In this document: positions 8,714 to 16,650 of the stretch, piece after piece
How positions within the stretch are numbered: position 1 is the stretch's first letter
Layout: the number at the start of each line of letters is the position of its first letter
Translations under genes and position numbers: made by a program
Notes under the pieces: model-generated
Databases searched by the model: none
The model's input: only the letters and a program-made list of their open reading frames with translations
What the model was told of the DNA's origin: nothing
Assembly: GCF_006538885.1 (NCBI RefSeq)
Contig: NZ_BJLY01000003.1
Span: forward strand, 186,001-250,000
DNA length: 64,000 nucleotides
DNA from: Gluconobacter roseus NBRC 3990
Lineage (GTDB): Bacteria; Pseudomonadota; Alphaproteobacteria; Acetobacterales; Acetobacteraceae
Reading direction: 5' to 3'

Positions 8714-8830
8714 CTCAGGGCTCTGCCCTGAAACCCGCCAAAGGCCGGGGGCCTTTGGAAACCGTTTAATTGGAATCGAGATCAAAGAGACCGCGTCCCT
8801 TTGCGGGGTTCCGGGGCGGAGCCCCGGGAA
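8714..8830. repeat. Palindromic intergenic repeat, copy 1
   Basis: GC-rich element between convergent genes: a small hairpin CAGGGCTCTGCCCTG, then CCAAAGGCC and GGCCTTTGG as inverted arms, then GGAAACC and TTGGAAT; a second palindrome CCGGGGCGGAGCCCCGG follows. The order and bases of the first half match the element at 50494-50550 in the same orientation. Elements of this look are very common between genes in Acetobacteraceae (from general knowledge). It may end transcription from both sides. Confidence 0.75.
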
Positions 8831-8838
8831 ACGCGCCC

Positions 8839-10779
8839 TTACGGACGCGGTGCGTAAATCGCGCTCAGACGATCCGGCGTGCCTTCGATGCGCTCCAGAT
8901 GCGGGTAACGCAGACCGTCATGATAGGGAATGGAGACCGTGCTGACATGGTCGCCGGACTTCACGATCAGGCGGATGTCCTGCTTCGGATCCTTCTGCGC
9001 GTCCGTGACAGCATGGAGCAGACGCTGCGGCGTGAAGCTCATGTCGTTGACGGCCAGGATCGTCATGCCTGGAACCACGCCTGCCTTGAAGGCCGGGCTC
9101 ATCCAGTGCTCACGTCCCACATGCCCGGCGCCGTTCACCATCAGACCGAGGGAGAAGGACAGATCCGTAGCATGGCGGGCGGCTTCGCTGGCCTTGACGA
9201 AGGAGGTTGGCTTGGACGTGTAGACCAGCTTGTATCCACCATTGGTCAGGCCATCGAGCGGAGCGTGCGGCTGGATCGTGTCCAGACGGTCGTGCAGGAA
9301 CTTCGCCCAGTCATAAGGCTGTACGCTGTTGAGCGTCGCAACCACATCGTCGAACTGATAGGGGCTGACGACGAAGCTGCCGCTGTTCGTGCCGAAGAAG
9401 GCTTTTGCGAAATCATCCAGAGACTTGTGACCGTCCGACAGCTTGCGGATCAGCGCATCGGCATCCAGCCAGACGAGCTGGCCTTCGACGTAATAGTCTT
9501 CCGAACGCTGCCAGTCACGCCATGAAAGCGGGGCACGCTGGGCGATGACCGGATCATTCGTCGTATCTTCCAGCGGACGCCACTGACGGCCCGTCTGGTT
9601 GTCATAGGACGCCGCCATATAGGCCAGGGCCTCGAAGCCCTGATCCTTGGTCACGAGGCCCGAACGTGCAGCCAGAACATTGCCCCAGTACTGCGTCTGT
9701 CCTTCGTAGACCCAGAGCAGGGAGCCACGCTGTGGCGTATTGAAGTTCGGGGCCCACATATCGGCCGGGCGGCGATACTTTCCGTTCCAGGAATGGGTGT
9801 ATTCATGCGCCAGCAGGTCACGCGTGGGAAACGTCTTGTCCCATTCCGTGAAATAGCCCGGAGCCGCGCTGTTCTCGCTGGACTGGTGATGCTCAAGGCC
9901 GATGCCGCCGAGTTCTTCCGTCAGGGCCAGCAGGAAGTCGTAGTGGTCATAGTGATGCGAGCCGAACAGGGACGTGGCCTGACGCACAAGGTTCTGATGG
10001 GCCGCAACTTGCTGGGGCGTGGCGTCCAGTGAGTCCGGATCGTCCGCTACGACATCCAGCGAAACCGGAACATGGTCCGGGCCGGTCAGGTCGAACTTGC
10101 GGAAATAGCGCCCGGCATAGATCGGGGAGTCCACGAGCGTATTGAAGGTCGTGGCGTTGAAATGCGTCTCGTCGCCATAGGTGGCAGCACGGAGGGCCGA
10201 GCCGATCTGCCAGCCATGCGGTACCCGCACGGAGGGCTGCACCGTAATGTCGCGGGTGAAATACCCGGCCGGGTAGAGTGAAACCTGATCCCACTGCACG
10301 TTGACGATGGATGGTGTCATGACGATCCGGCCCATACCCGGTGCAATCGGGGTCATAAGCTGGAAATGCAGATCCAAACTCGGCGTGCTGGCGGAGACCG
10401 GGATGTGGAAGGCGGCGACATTAACCGTATCGCGCTTCCAGTTCAGTGTGCGGCCCCCGCTCTGCACATGCAGGCTGGCGAACTGTTCGATGACGCCTGT
10501 CGGGGAATGGTCGCCGGGGATCCACATTGGGTACAGAAGGACCATCTCGCCCTTCTGCTGCGCCTCTTTTGGCACCGGAACCGTCTCATGGATGGACATG
10601 ACGTGATGGACCGTATCCGTCGCATCGACCGAAACCGTCAGGCTGCCCGGGAAGGGACGGTCCTGCGGTTCCGGGACTGGAGCCGGCATGGGCAGCGGCA
10701 TGGGCTGGGTCTGGGCAAGCGCGGGAGAGACCAGACCGCTGAACGCAGTCAGGGCCGCCAGAAGGCGCAGTGAGGACAT
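8839..10779 (-). CDS. M61-family glycyl aminopeptidase with PDZ domain, secreted
   Basis: 646 residues from the ATG at 10779, which places a clean signal peptide (cut after SPALAQ) at the N-terminus; a TTG eight codons upstream is also in frame. The M61 catalytic block has the zinc motif HEYTH (residues 325-329) and the downstream Glu in WVYEGQTQYWG. A C-terminal PDZ-like domain (about residues 530-620, with LGLMVNG and GVVPGMTILAVND) follows, as is typical for M61 enzymes. It should cut N-terminal residues, with Gly and Ala preferred, from peptides in the periplasm. It is alone between the intergenic repeat and a histidine-phosphatase gene on the same strand. Confidence 0.9.
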   Translation of the reverse strand: MSSLRLLAALTAFSGLVSPALAQTQPMPLPMPAPVPEPQDRPFPGSLTVSVDATDTVHHVMSIHETVPVPKEAQQKGEMVLLYPMWIPGDHSPTGVIEQFASLHVQSGGRTLNWKRDTVNVAAFHIPVSASTPSLDLHFQLMTPIAPGMGRIVMTPSIVNVQWDQVSLYPAGYFTRDITVQPSVRVPHGWQIGSALRAATYGDETHFNATTFNTLVDSPIYAGRYFRKFDLTGPDHVPVSLDVVADDPDSLDATPQQVAAHQNLVRQATSLFGSHHYDHYDFLLALTEELGGIGLEHHQSSENSAAPGYFTEWDKTFPTRDLLAHEYTHSWNGKYRRPADMWAPNFNTPQRGSLLWVYEGQTQYWGNVLAARSGLVTKDQGFEALAYMAASYDNQTGRQWRPLEDTTNDPVIAQRAPLSWRDWQRSEDYYVEGQLVWLDADALIRKLSDGHKSLDDFAKAFFGTNSGSFVVSPYQFDDVVATLNSVQPYDWAKFLHDRLDTIQPHAPLDGLTNGGYKLVYTSKPTSFVKASEAARHATDLSFSLGLMVNGAGHVGREHWMSPAFKAGVVPGMTILAVNDMSFTPQRLLHAVTDAQKDPKQDIRLIVKSGDHVSTVSIPYHDGLRYPHLERIEGTPDRLSAIYAPRP

Positions 10780-10810
10780 GATGATATTCCGCTTGTAAAT
10801 CAAATTGCCT

Positions 10811-10828
10811 CAAGCCGTAACCGGCTTG
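10811..10828. other. Perfect hairpin in the spacer before the M61 gene
   Basis: CAAGCCG and CGGCTTG pair perfectly around TAAC. It lies between the phosphatase stop and the M61 start. No T run follows on either strand, so it could be a weak terminator of the phosphatase gene or part of the M61 leader. Confidence 0.35.
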
Positions 10829-10895
10829 GCAGAGCTTCACAAGAGGGAGTTCTGCAGTTTCCGCGACCCATCGCACAAGCCCTGCTGAAGCGTCT

Positions 10896-11492
10896 TCAGA
10901 TCAGGGGTGGCGTGTGGATGGTCCAGCCGTTTTCGCCCGGTTCGAGATACATCGGAACAGCGTTGGGAAGGCGGACATTGACGGGGAGTGCCATTCCCGC
11001 ACGCAGTCCCCTGAACAGGGCGCCGTGCGCTACAAAAAGAGGCGTGCCTCCGGCTTCGAGCTCACGGTTGATGGCCGTGACAGCGCGCTGCGTCAGGGTA
11101 TGGAAGCTTTCGCCTCCTTCCAGAAGGTGGCCCTGCTCGATCCAGGGCTCGTACCAGTCTCCCATCAGCGTGCCTTCCTGAACGCCGAAACAGACTTCGG
11201 CCAGATCCTCATCCACGCGGAAAGGAAGCGCCACGCCCGCAAGGTCACGGATGGCATCGCGGGTATGGGTGGCGGTCACAAAGGCGCGGCTCAGGGGAGA
11301 CGATATGATCCGGTCGAAAGGACGTTGCCCGTTCTGGAACAGTTCGGCCAGTGTGTTTCCGGCCCGTGCGGCCTGCGTCAGACCGGTTTCGTTAAGCGGA
11401 ATGTCGGTCCGACCCTGCGCCAGCCCCTGACGGTTCCAGTCGGTTTCACCATGACGGAGATACCAGTAGGGCTTGGGGGCAATCTGCGACAT
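10896..11492 (-). CDS. Histidine phosphatase family protein (phosphoglycerate mutase-like)
   Basis: 198 residues. The catalytic RHGE motif (LRHGETDWN) is near the N-terminus, followed by GRTDIPLNETGLTQA as in the cofactor-dependent phosphoglycerate mutase, alpha-ribazole phosphatase and fructose-2,6-bisphosphatase group. The second catalytic His is in FVAHGALFRG, and the Arg and Glu of the phosphate pocket are in SPLSRAFVTA and EVCFGVQEG. No signal peptide, so cytoplasmic. It lies 48 bases after prs on the same strand. The family is certain; the substrate is not, since members range from metabolic mutases to broad phosphatases. The short length argues for a phosphatase. Confidence 0.88.
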   Translation of the reverse strand: MSQIAPKPYWYLRHGETDWNRQGLAQGRTDIPLNETGLTQAARAGNTLAELFQNGQRPFDRIISSPLSRAFVTATHTRDAIRDLAGVALPFRVDEDLAEVCFGVQEGTLMGDWYEPWIEQGHLLEGGESFHTLTQRAVTAINRELEAGGTPLFVAHGALFRGLRAGMALPVNVRLPNAVPMYLEPGENGWTIHTPPLI

Positions 11493-11540
11493 GGGAAAGT
11501 CCGTTCACGAAGGCTGGACCGCGCAGCGAACCGTGAAAAA

Positions 11541-12473
11541 TCAGTCGAAGAGAGAGGAGACTGAGCTTTCATCGGCAACGGCGCTCATGGCCCGGGCGAG
11601 GAGGTTGGCTGTCGTGATCTGGCGGATGTTCGGGGTCTCGAGGAGGGCCTCGGTCGCCGGAATGCTGTCAGTCAGCGTCAGCATGTTCAGCGGACTGTCT
11701 TTCACGCGCTGGCAGGCATTACCAGTCAGAACGCCGTGAGTGACATAGGCCTCGACACCTTCCGCACCGCGGGCCATGAGGGCATTGGCCGCGTTGCACA
11801 GCGATCCGCCACTGTCGATGATGTCGTCCACCAGAACGCAGTAGCGGCCGGCGACGTCACCGATGACGTTCATGACTTCTGAAACACCTGCGCGTTCGCG
11901 GCGCTTGTCGATGATGGCGAGATCCACATTCAGGCGCTGCGCGAGCTGACGCGCACGGACCACACCGCCCACATCCGGCGAGACAATGATGAGCTCACGG
12001 TCCGGCAGGCGCGTCTTGAGGTCGCGCACGAAGAGGGGCGCGGCATAGAGGTTGTCGGTCGGAATATCGAAGAAGCCCTGGATCTGCATGGCATGCAGAT
12101 CCATCGTCAGGATGCGGTTCGCACCGGCTTCGGTCAGCAGGTTTGCCACCAGCTTGGCGCTGATCGGAGTACGCGGACCGGATTTGCGATCCTGCCGGGC
12201 ATAGCCGAAATACGGCATGACAGCCGTGACACGCCGTGCGGAACCGCGACGCAGTGCGTCCAACATCACCAGCAGTTCCATGAGATGGTCATTCGTCGGC
12301 ATGCAGGTGCTTTGCACGACGAAGACGTCCTCACCGCGGACATTTTCCTGGATCTCGACGAACACTTCGCCATCGGCAAAGCGTTTGACTACGGTCTTGC
12401 ACAGCGGCATCCGCAGTTCATGGGCGACCGCACGGGCCAGCGGCAGGTTACTGTTGCAGGCTACGATCTTCAT
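11541..12473 (-). CDS. prs: Ribose-phosphate pyrophosphokinase (PRPP synthetase)
   Basis: 310 residues, the usual size for class I PRPP synthetases. It makes phosphoribosyl pyrophosphate from ribose 5-phosphate and ATP for purine, pyrimidine, His, Trp and NAD synthesis. Visible signatures are the N-terminal [12 protein letters not shown] and [11 protein letters not shown], the ATP-flexible-loop segment [14 protein letters not shown], the metal-binding [11 protein letters not shown], and the ribose-phosphate loop [13 protein letters not shown]. The start ATG lies 153 bases from the next gene. Essential housekeeping enzyme acting in the cytoplasm; nothing unusual. Confidence 0.97.
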   Translation of the reverse strand: MKIVACNSNLPLARAVAHELRMPLCKTVVKRFADGEVFVEIQENVRGEDVFVVQSTCMPTNDHLMELLVMLDALRRGSARRVTAVMPYFGYARQDRKSGPRTPISAKLVANLLTEAGANRILTMDLHAMQIQGFFDIPTDNLYAAPLFVRDLKTRLPDRELIIVSPDVGGVVRARQLAQRLNVDLAIIDKRRERAGVSEVMNVIGDVAGRYCVLVDDIIDSGGSLCNAANALMARGAEGVEAYVTHGVLTGNACQRVKDSPLNMLTLTDSIPATEALLETPNIRQITTANLLARAMSAVADESSVSSLFD

Positions 12474-12626
12474 GAAAAACGGCCTCGTCCGGTGTCCGAC
12501 AGGGAAGTTGCTGGCCTTCTAACAGCGCAAAGCCCCCCTGTCATCCATCCTGCCTCATTCTTTATGCGTACCAGTCGGCCAGTGTCTGCATGACATGCCG
12601 ACCGGACACCCTTCGCCCGATTGGCT

Positions 12627-13517
12627 TCAGAACTGCCAGGCCAGACCCGCATGCAGCTTCAGACCGTTGCTCAGGGCGCTTGAGGTGTAAGAGTAGGAAT
12701 AGGCCGTTCCCCATGCGCTGCTGGATCCGATATTCCGGTCACGACCATAGGATATATAGGAATAATCCCCTCCTGCCGTCAGATGGAGGCGCCGGGTCAT
12801 GCGGTAGTCCATGCCAAGACCGCCCTCCCACAAAGGACGCGGCTGGTTGTTGTAGGAAACGCCGGAATTGAGGACTTCCGCCCATCCGAACCGTCCACGC
12901 AGGACGAGGCGGGATGTGAGGGCGTAATCGGCTTTCAGGCCGGCACCGGCGAAGTAAGACCCGGACCCGTAGCCGAAATCTCCATCAGCGCCGCTCGTGA
13001 CATATCCGCCCTGGATGAATGGGGTCAGCAGAAAGCGGCTGGAAAACAGCAGGAAGCCTTTGCCGATTTCTCCACGATTGTCTGTCCCGTTCGAGCTGTC
13101 GTTTCCTCCCACTGAAAATCCGTATGGAGCGGAGGTGCTGGAATAGGTGCGATAACGTGATTTGTAGTTTCTCTGCCCGTCTTCAAGCGAGAAATGAAGC
13201 GCACCGTACAGGTTTTCGATTCCGAAGGCGTTGAACATGACCGAGGCGTCCGCCTGAAAGCCTGGGGTCCAGCCGATGGTGCGGTAGCGTGAAGAGCTCG
13301 CAAAGTCTTCGCTGAAGGCAGAGTGGCCCGAACCGCCAGTTTCCATCGTGCGGGTGTTGACCCCGCTGACGCTGTTGCGGAACGTACCTGTCATTGAAAG
13401 GCCGATCTCACGGTTCACGGCAATGACGGGGACCGGGTCTGCAAAGGCGGAAACGACAGGGGTAAGGCCGGCGCAGAGGGCCAGGCCGGGCAACAGCGGG
13501 CGGAACGAAAGACGCAT
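12627..13517 (-). CDS. Outer-membrane beta-barrel protein, unknown function
   Basis: 296 residues with a signal peptide (cut near AFAD, about residue 27). The remainder alternates polar and aromatic residues in strands separated by Ser/Gly/Tyr/Asn-rich loops, and ends with LHAGLAWQF, a C-terminal Phe as needed for BAM-dependent insertion. The N-terminal mature part (IAVNREIGLSMTGTF) looks like the first strand. I do not recognise a named family; it resembles general autotransporter-size or OmpA-like barrels with about 10-12 strands. It stands alone, on the same strand as prs and the next lipoprotein gene, with spacers of 100-150 bases on each side. Confidence 0.8.
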   Translation of the reverse strand: MRLSFRPLLPGLALCAGLTPVVSAFADPVPVIAVNREIGLSMTGTFRNSVSGVNTRTMETGGSGHSAFSEDFASSSRYRTIGWTPGFQADASVMFNAFGIENLYGALHFSLEDGQRNYKSRYRTYSSTSAPYGFSVGGNDSSNGTDNRGEIGKGFLLFSSRFLLTPFIQGGYVTSGADGDFGYGSGSYFAGAGLKADYALTSRLVLRGRFGWAEVLNSGVSYNNQPRPLWEGGLGMDYRMTRRLHLTAGGDYSYISYGRDRNIGSSSAWGTAYSYSYTSSALSNGLKLHAGLAWQF

Positions 13518-13619
13518 CAGAAACTCCGGATGGGAAAAGCCGGAGTTCTGTAACAGGTGAGGCTACCAAAAGATACAAATAGTTACAAACCGATGTTTCT
13601 TACAGGTTCGCTGATGTCT

Positions 13620-14555
13620 TCAGGCAGCTTTCCTGGGAGCAGCTTTACCATCCGGCAGGGGCTTGTGCTCGCGGCCCGAAAAATTGGTGACGATGGTCCG
13701 CACACCCTGAGCGGCTTCGTCAGCGGCCATGTCGGCGGTATCGCCCCATGCTCCGTCCAGCGAATGCGGTACGATATCGTGGAGCTGGGTGGCAGCGCCC
13801 GCTTCTTTTCCGTCCGGGGTCAGGACATGCCAGACGATTTCGATATGATCGACCGGATGGCCGGTGTTGCCCGCTGCACCCGTCTTGAGAGCGACCGTGC
13901 CGCGGACGATGAAATCCGCGCCTTTTTCGGTCGTTGTTACCGTATTGGTCTTGTCCGGAAGTGACGCATAAAAGGCACGTGCGAGCGCAACATTCCCGTC
14001 ACCGGGTGCTCCGGTAACACCTTTGAAGCAGATCTTCGCAGGCCGGTTCATAAGGCTGTGCGGGTCCTGCTGCATCATGTTGGCCTGAATCCCCGTGAGA
14101 AGCCCCGCCAGTTGTGGTGCCTCCTGAACGGCAGCCCCCTGAAGGGCAGTTTTATCACCCGCGCTCCAGCCTGCCATGTCCACGGCAGGGCCATCCGTTT
14201 CCGCCCGGACTTTCCCTTCCGGCGTCATGATGACGTAATGGGGAACAACCGCACCGCCATGGGTAGCGGCACTCATCTTCAGCCACCAGTCCCCTTTCTT
14301 GCGGGGCTGGGCGATGGCGGGAACGGATTGTCCGACCATGGCCTGCGCCATGTCATGCGCCCAGAGTGCGGCGGCATCGTCCGACAGCAGGGAATCCGTG
14401 GGTGTCGGAACGGCAAGACGGGCCGGGGGAAGATTGGCGACCGTCAGATACCTGGCCTGCTGCCCCGGATCGGCGAAGGGCCGCGAGAGACTGAAACATC
14501 CCCCCAGGGCCAGGGGAAAGCAAAGAGGCAGCAGGGTCGAACAGAGGCGGCGCAT
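13620..14555 (-). CDS. Lipoprotein with internally duplicated domain, unknown function
   Basis: 311 residues. Lipobox LGGC with Cys20 after a hydrophobic leader, so it is anchored in the outer or inner membrane facing the periplasm. The mature part looks like two copies of one unit: a hydrophobic strand, then TPEGK (residue 111) or TPDGK (residue 246), then an acidic/Ala-rich segment with a Trp-x-x-Asp pattern and a helix (residues 129-152 and 270-290). I do not recognise the family; the pattern recalls small penicillin-binding-protein activators and other periplasmic lipoproteins, but that is only a resemblance. It lies 76 bases after the tonB-type gene on the same strand and may be cotranscribed with it. 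Confidence 0.78.
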   Translation of the reverse strand: MRRLCSTLLPLCFPLALGGCFSLSRPFADPGQQARYLTVANLPPARLAVPTPTDSLLSDDAAALWAHDMAQAMVGQSVPAIAQPRKKGDWWLKMSAATHGGAVVPHYVIMTPEGKVRAETDGPAVDMAGWSAGDKTALQGAAVQEAPQLAGLLTGIQANMMQQDPHSLMNRPAKICFKGVTGAPGDGNVALARAFYASLPDKTNTVTTTEKGADFIVRGTVALKTGAAGNTGHPVDHIEIVWHVLTPDGKEAGAATQLHDIVPHSLDGAWGDTADMAADEAAQGVRTIVTNFSGREHKPLPDGKAAPRKAA

Positions 14556-14631
14556 CGGCGTTCCGGTAACAGGACAGTGACCCGGCGGACTGTATGGGAT
14601 TGCGGCTCCGATGTCGAAGCCGCTCCCGTTT

Positions 14632-15750
14632 TTACCGGCGGATCAGGATGTAGTTGATCGTCACATCAATATCGAAATGGTCGCCCTTCATGTCCGGCGG
14701 AACCGGTGGCAGATGGGCGCCCTGGAACATGCCGGTTGTCGCGGCGTCCAGCGAATAGGACCCGGACTGACTCATCAGCCGGACTGATTTCACACGGCCC
14801 GAACGGTCCAGCACCACATGCACCGAGGACGGACCATCCTCTCCGGCGCGGGCGGCCTCTTCCGGATAGTACATATGCGCCCGGATCCAGCGGTCGATCT
14901 CCCCGCCGTAATCCTCGCTGACGCCCTTGACGCTGGTGCGTGTCTGGTACGGCGCATTGATGGCGCCGTTCAGGCTGAGCGGCCCAAGGGACATGTCGAT
15001 CGGACCGCCGGAGCCGGAAGCGCGGCCACGATGGCGACGATAGGGCGAGGGCTGTTCGCCGAACGACAGATCCATCGGATGCGCGAACGGATTGTTCCGG
15101 TCGGAGCGAACGGAGCGCTGGGCACGATGGGCGTGCGGCGACGTCTGCTGGCTGCGCTGGCTGGGGGCCGCGCCCGGCGTCACGGGGGCTGGCGTCGGTG
15201 CCGTCTTGGGTAGCTCTGCGGACGGTTCCTGCGGGACATCAGGCGCAGACGGCGTCTCCGGCGTCGGGACGGCCGGGGTCGGCGTGGACTGTTCCTTCTC
15301 CGGCTGCTGCTGGTTTTCCTGTGTCTCCTGCGGACTCTGTGCAGATGGCGGTGGCGGAGCGCCCCCTTCCTCGCGTGCCCGGGGACCGCGCATGCTGCTT
15401 TTTGATGGCGGCGCGTCGAAAACCATTTCGACCTGAGGCTGTTCCTGCCCGGCCGGCGAGCCATGCATGCCGTGATGCTGCATCAGGAGGAAGGCCAGAA
15501 TAGCCGCGTGCAGGCCTGCGGAGAAAATGAACGGAACCGTGGGGCCGTTCTCGACGATGGTCTGCGGACGCATCATCGGCGTCAGCACCGGCCGGACCGC
15601 AACCGATGGCGGGACGTAATCTCTCAGGCGTTCGCGGGTGCCAGCGGGCGCATGCTGTGGACGTGCGGGAACGATCCGCGCCGAGGGGGCGAAGAGCTGG
15701 GGCTCGCGTTTCTGCGGCTTTCCTGACGTGACAGCGGTCGTTCCGCTCAT
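14632..15750 (-). CDS. TonB-family energy transducer
   Basis: 372 residues. A cytoplasmic N-terminus of about 70 residues precedes one transmembrane helix (VPFIFSAGLHAAILAFLLM). A long Pro/Gln/Ser-rich periplasmic linker (about residues 100-220) follows, then the TonB C-terminal domain with YYPEEAARAGEDG, VHVVLDRSGRVKSVRL and SLDAATTGMFQGAHLPPVP. It transmits proton-motive force to TonB-dependent receptors such as the one at 37579. The long N-terminal extension before the helix is unusual; classical TonB starts almost at the helix. ExbB and ExbD are not encoded nearby, so they must come from another locus. Confidence 0.88.
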   Translation of the reverse strand: MSGTTAVTSGKPQKREPQLFAPSARIVPARPQHAPAGTRERLRDYVPPSVAVRPVLTPMMRPQTIVENGPTVPFIFSAGLHAAILAFLLMQHHGMHGSPAGQEQPQVEMVFDAPPSKSSMRGPRAREEGGAPPPPSAQSPQETQENQQQPEKEQSTPTPAVPTPETPSAPDVPQEPSAELPKTAPTPAPVTPGAAPSQRSQQTSPHAHRAQRSVRSDRNNPFAHPMDLSFGEQPSPYRRHRGRASGSGGPIDMSLGPLSLNGAINAPYQTRTSVKGVSEDYGGEIDRWIRAHMYYPEEAARAGEDGPSSVHVVLDRSGRVKSVRLMSQSGSYSLDAATTGMFQGAHLPPVPPDMKGDHFDIDVTINYILIRR

Positions 15751-15987
15751 ATGCGGGACGGCCCGTCTGGAAAGGACCGGGCAGGGAACGGCCGGTCGGC
15801 GAAGAGAAGGCGGCGTCGCATCATCGCCAGACCTTTTGCACCAGGGCGGTCGGGGTTGTCATCCGGCAGGCTGGTTATCCGGGGCTGGGGGTGGACGTCT
15901 GTATTGGCGTATCATGGCAGTAATGAGCGACCCACGAAAGACACAAAGAGTCACGCAAACCTTAACTTCCGGAAAGGCTCGTCCCTA

Positions 15988-16635
15988 ATGGCTGATTCTG
16001 CAACACTCCTCGCCGCAGATCCCGATCTTGCTGCCGTCATCGCCCGTATCGGCCCGTGCACGCTACGTGGTGATAACGGGCAGGAACCCTACGATGCCCT
16101 TCTGCGGGCCATCGCCGGGCAGCAGCTTCATGGCGCGGCAGCCCGGAAAATCTTCGGCCGTCTGTGCCTTCTCGGCGAGCAGGAAAACATGGACGGGCCG
16201 CCACCGTCTCCCGCACGGCTCCTGAGCCTGTCCGAGGAAAGCCTGCGTGCCTGTGGACTTTCGGGCAGCAAGCTTCTGGCCATGCGCGGTGTGGCGCAGG
16301 CCCGGCTGGATGGCACCGTACCCACCCGGTCTGAAGCAGCATCTATGACGGACGAGGACCTGATCGCGCGCCTCGTCATGTTGAGGGGCATCGGGCGCTG
16401 GACCGTGGAAATGCTACTGATGTTCACGCTCAACCGCCCCGATGTCATGCCGGTCGATGATTTTGGAGTCCGGGAAGGCTGGCGCAGGATCAAAGGGCTG
16501 GAGCTTCCGCCCAAACCAAAGGCTCTGAAAGAAGAGACAGCCCGTTTTTCGCCCTATCGTTCGACACTCGCCTGGTATTGCTGGCGCGTGGCGGAGGAAG
16601 GGAAGAAAACGGCTCCTAATCCGCTAACCGCCTGA
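15988..16635 (+). CDS. DNA-3-methyladenine glycosylase II (AlkA-type HhH-GPD)
   Basis: 215 residues from the ATG at 15988; an upstream in-frame extension to 15751 has low-complexity Arg-rich sequence and is not credible. The helix-hairpin-helix is LVMLRGIGRWTVEMLLMFTL, followed by the GPD segment with the catalytic Asp in PVDDFGVREGW. The N-terminal half (DPDLAAVIARIGPCTLR and AIAGQQLHGAAARKIF) matches AlkA/Mag1-type enzymes, which remove alkylated purines from DNA for base-excision repair. It is shorter than E. coli AlkA (282 residues) because it lacks the N-terminal TBP-like domain, as in many bacterial and yeast Mag proteins. It is the only plus-strand gene in the neighbourhood. Confidence 0.92.
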   Translation: MADSATLLAADPDLAAVIARIGPCTLRGDNGQEPYDALLRAIAGQQLHGAAARKIFGRLCLLGEQENMDGPPPSPARLLSLSEESLRACGLSGSKLLAMRGVAQARLDGTVPTRSEAASMTDEDLIARLVMLRGIGRWTVEMLLMFTLNRPDVMPVDDFGVREGWRRIKGLELPPKPKALKEETARFSPYRSTLAWYCWRVAEEGKKTAPNPLTA

Positions 16636-16650
16636 GGCCCGGCTTCTATC

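Noticed and set aside
15751-15987. N-terminal extension of the AlkA-type glycosylase
   Set aside because: The extension is Arg/Gly-rich and unlike the family; the ATG at 15988 begins directly at the conserved region.
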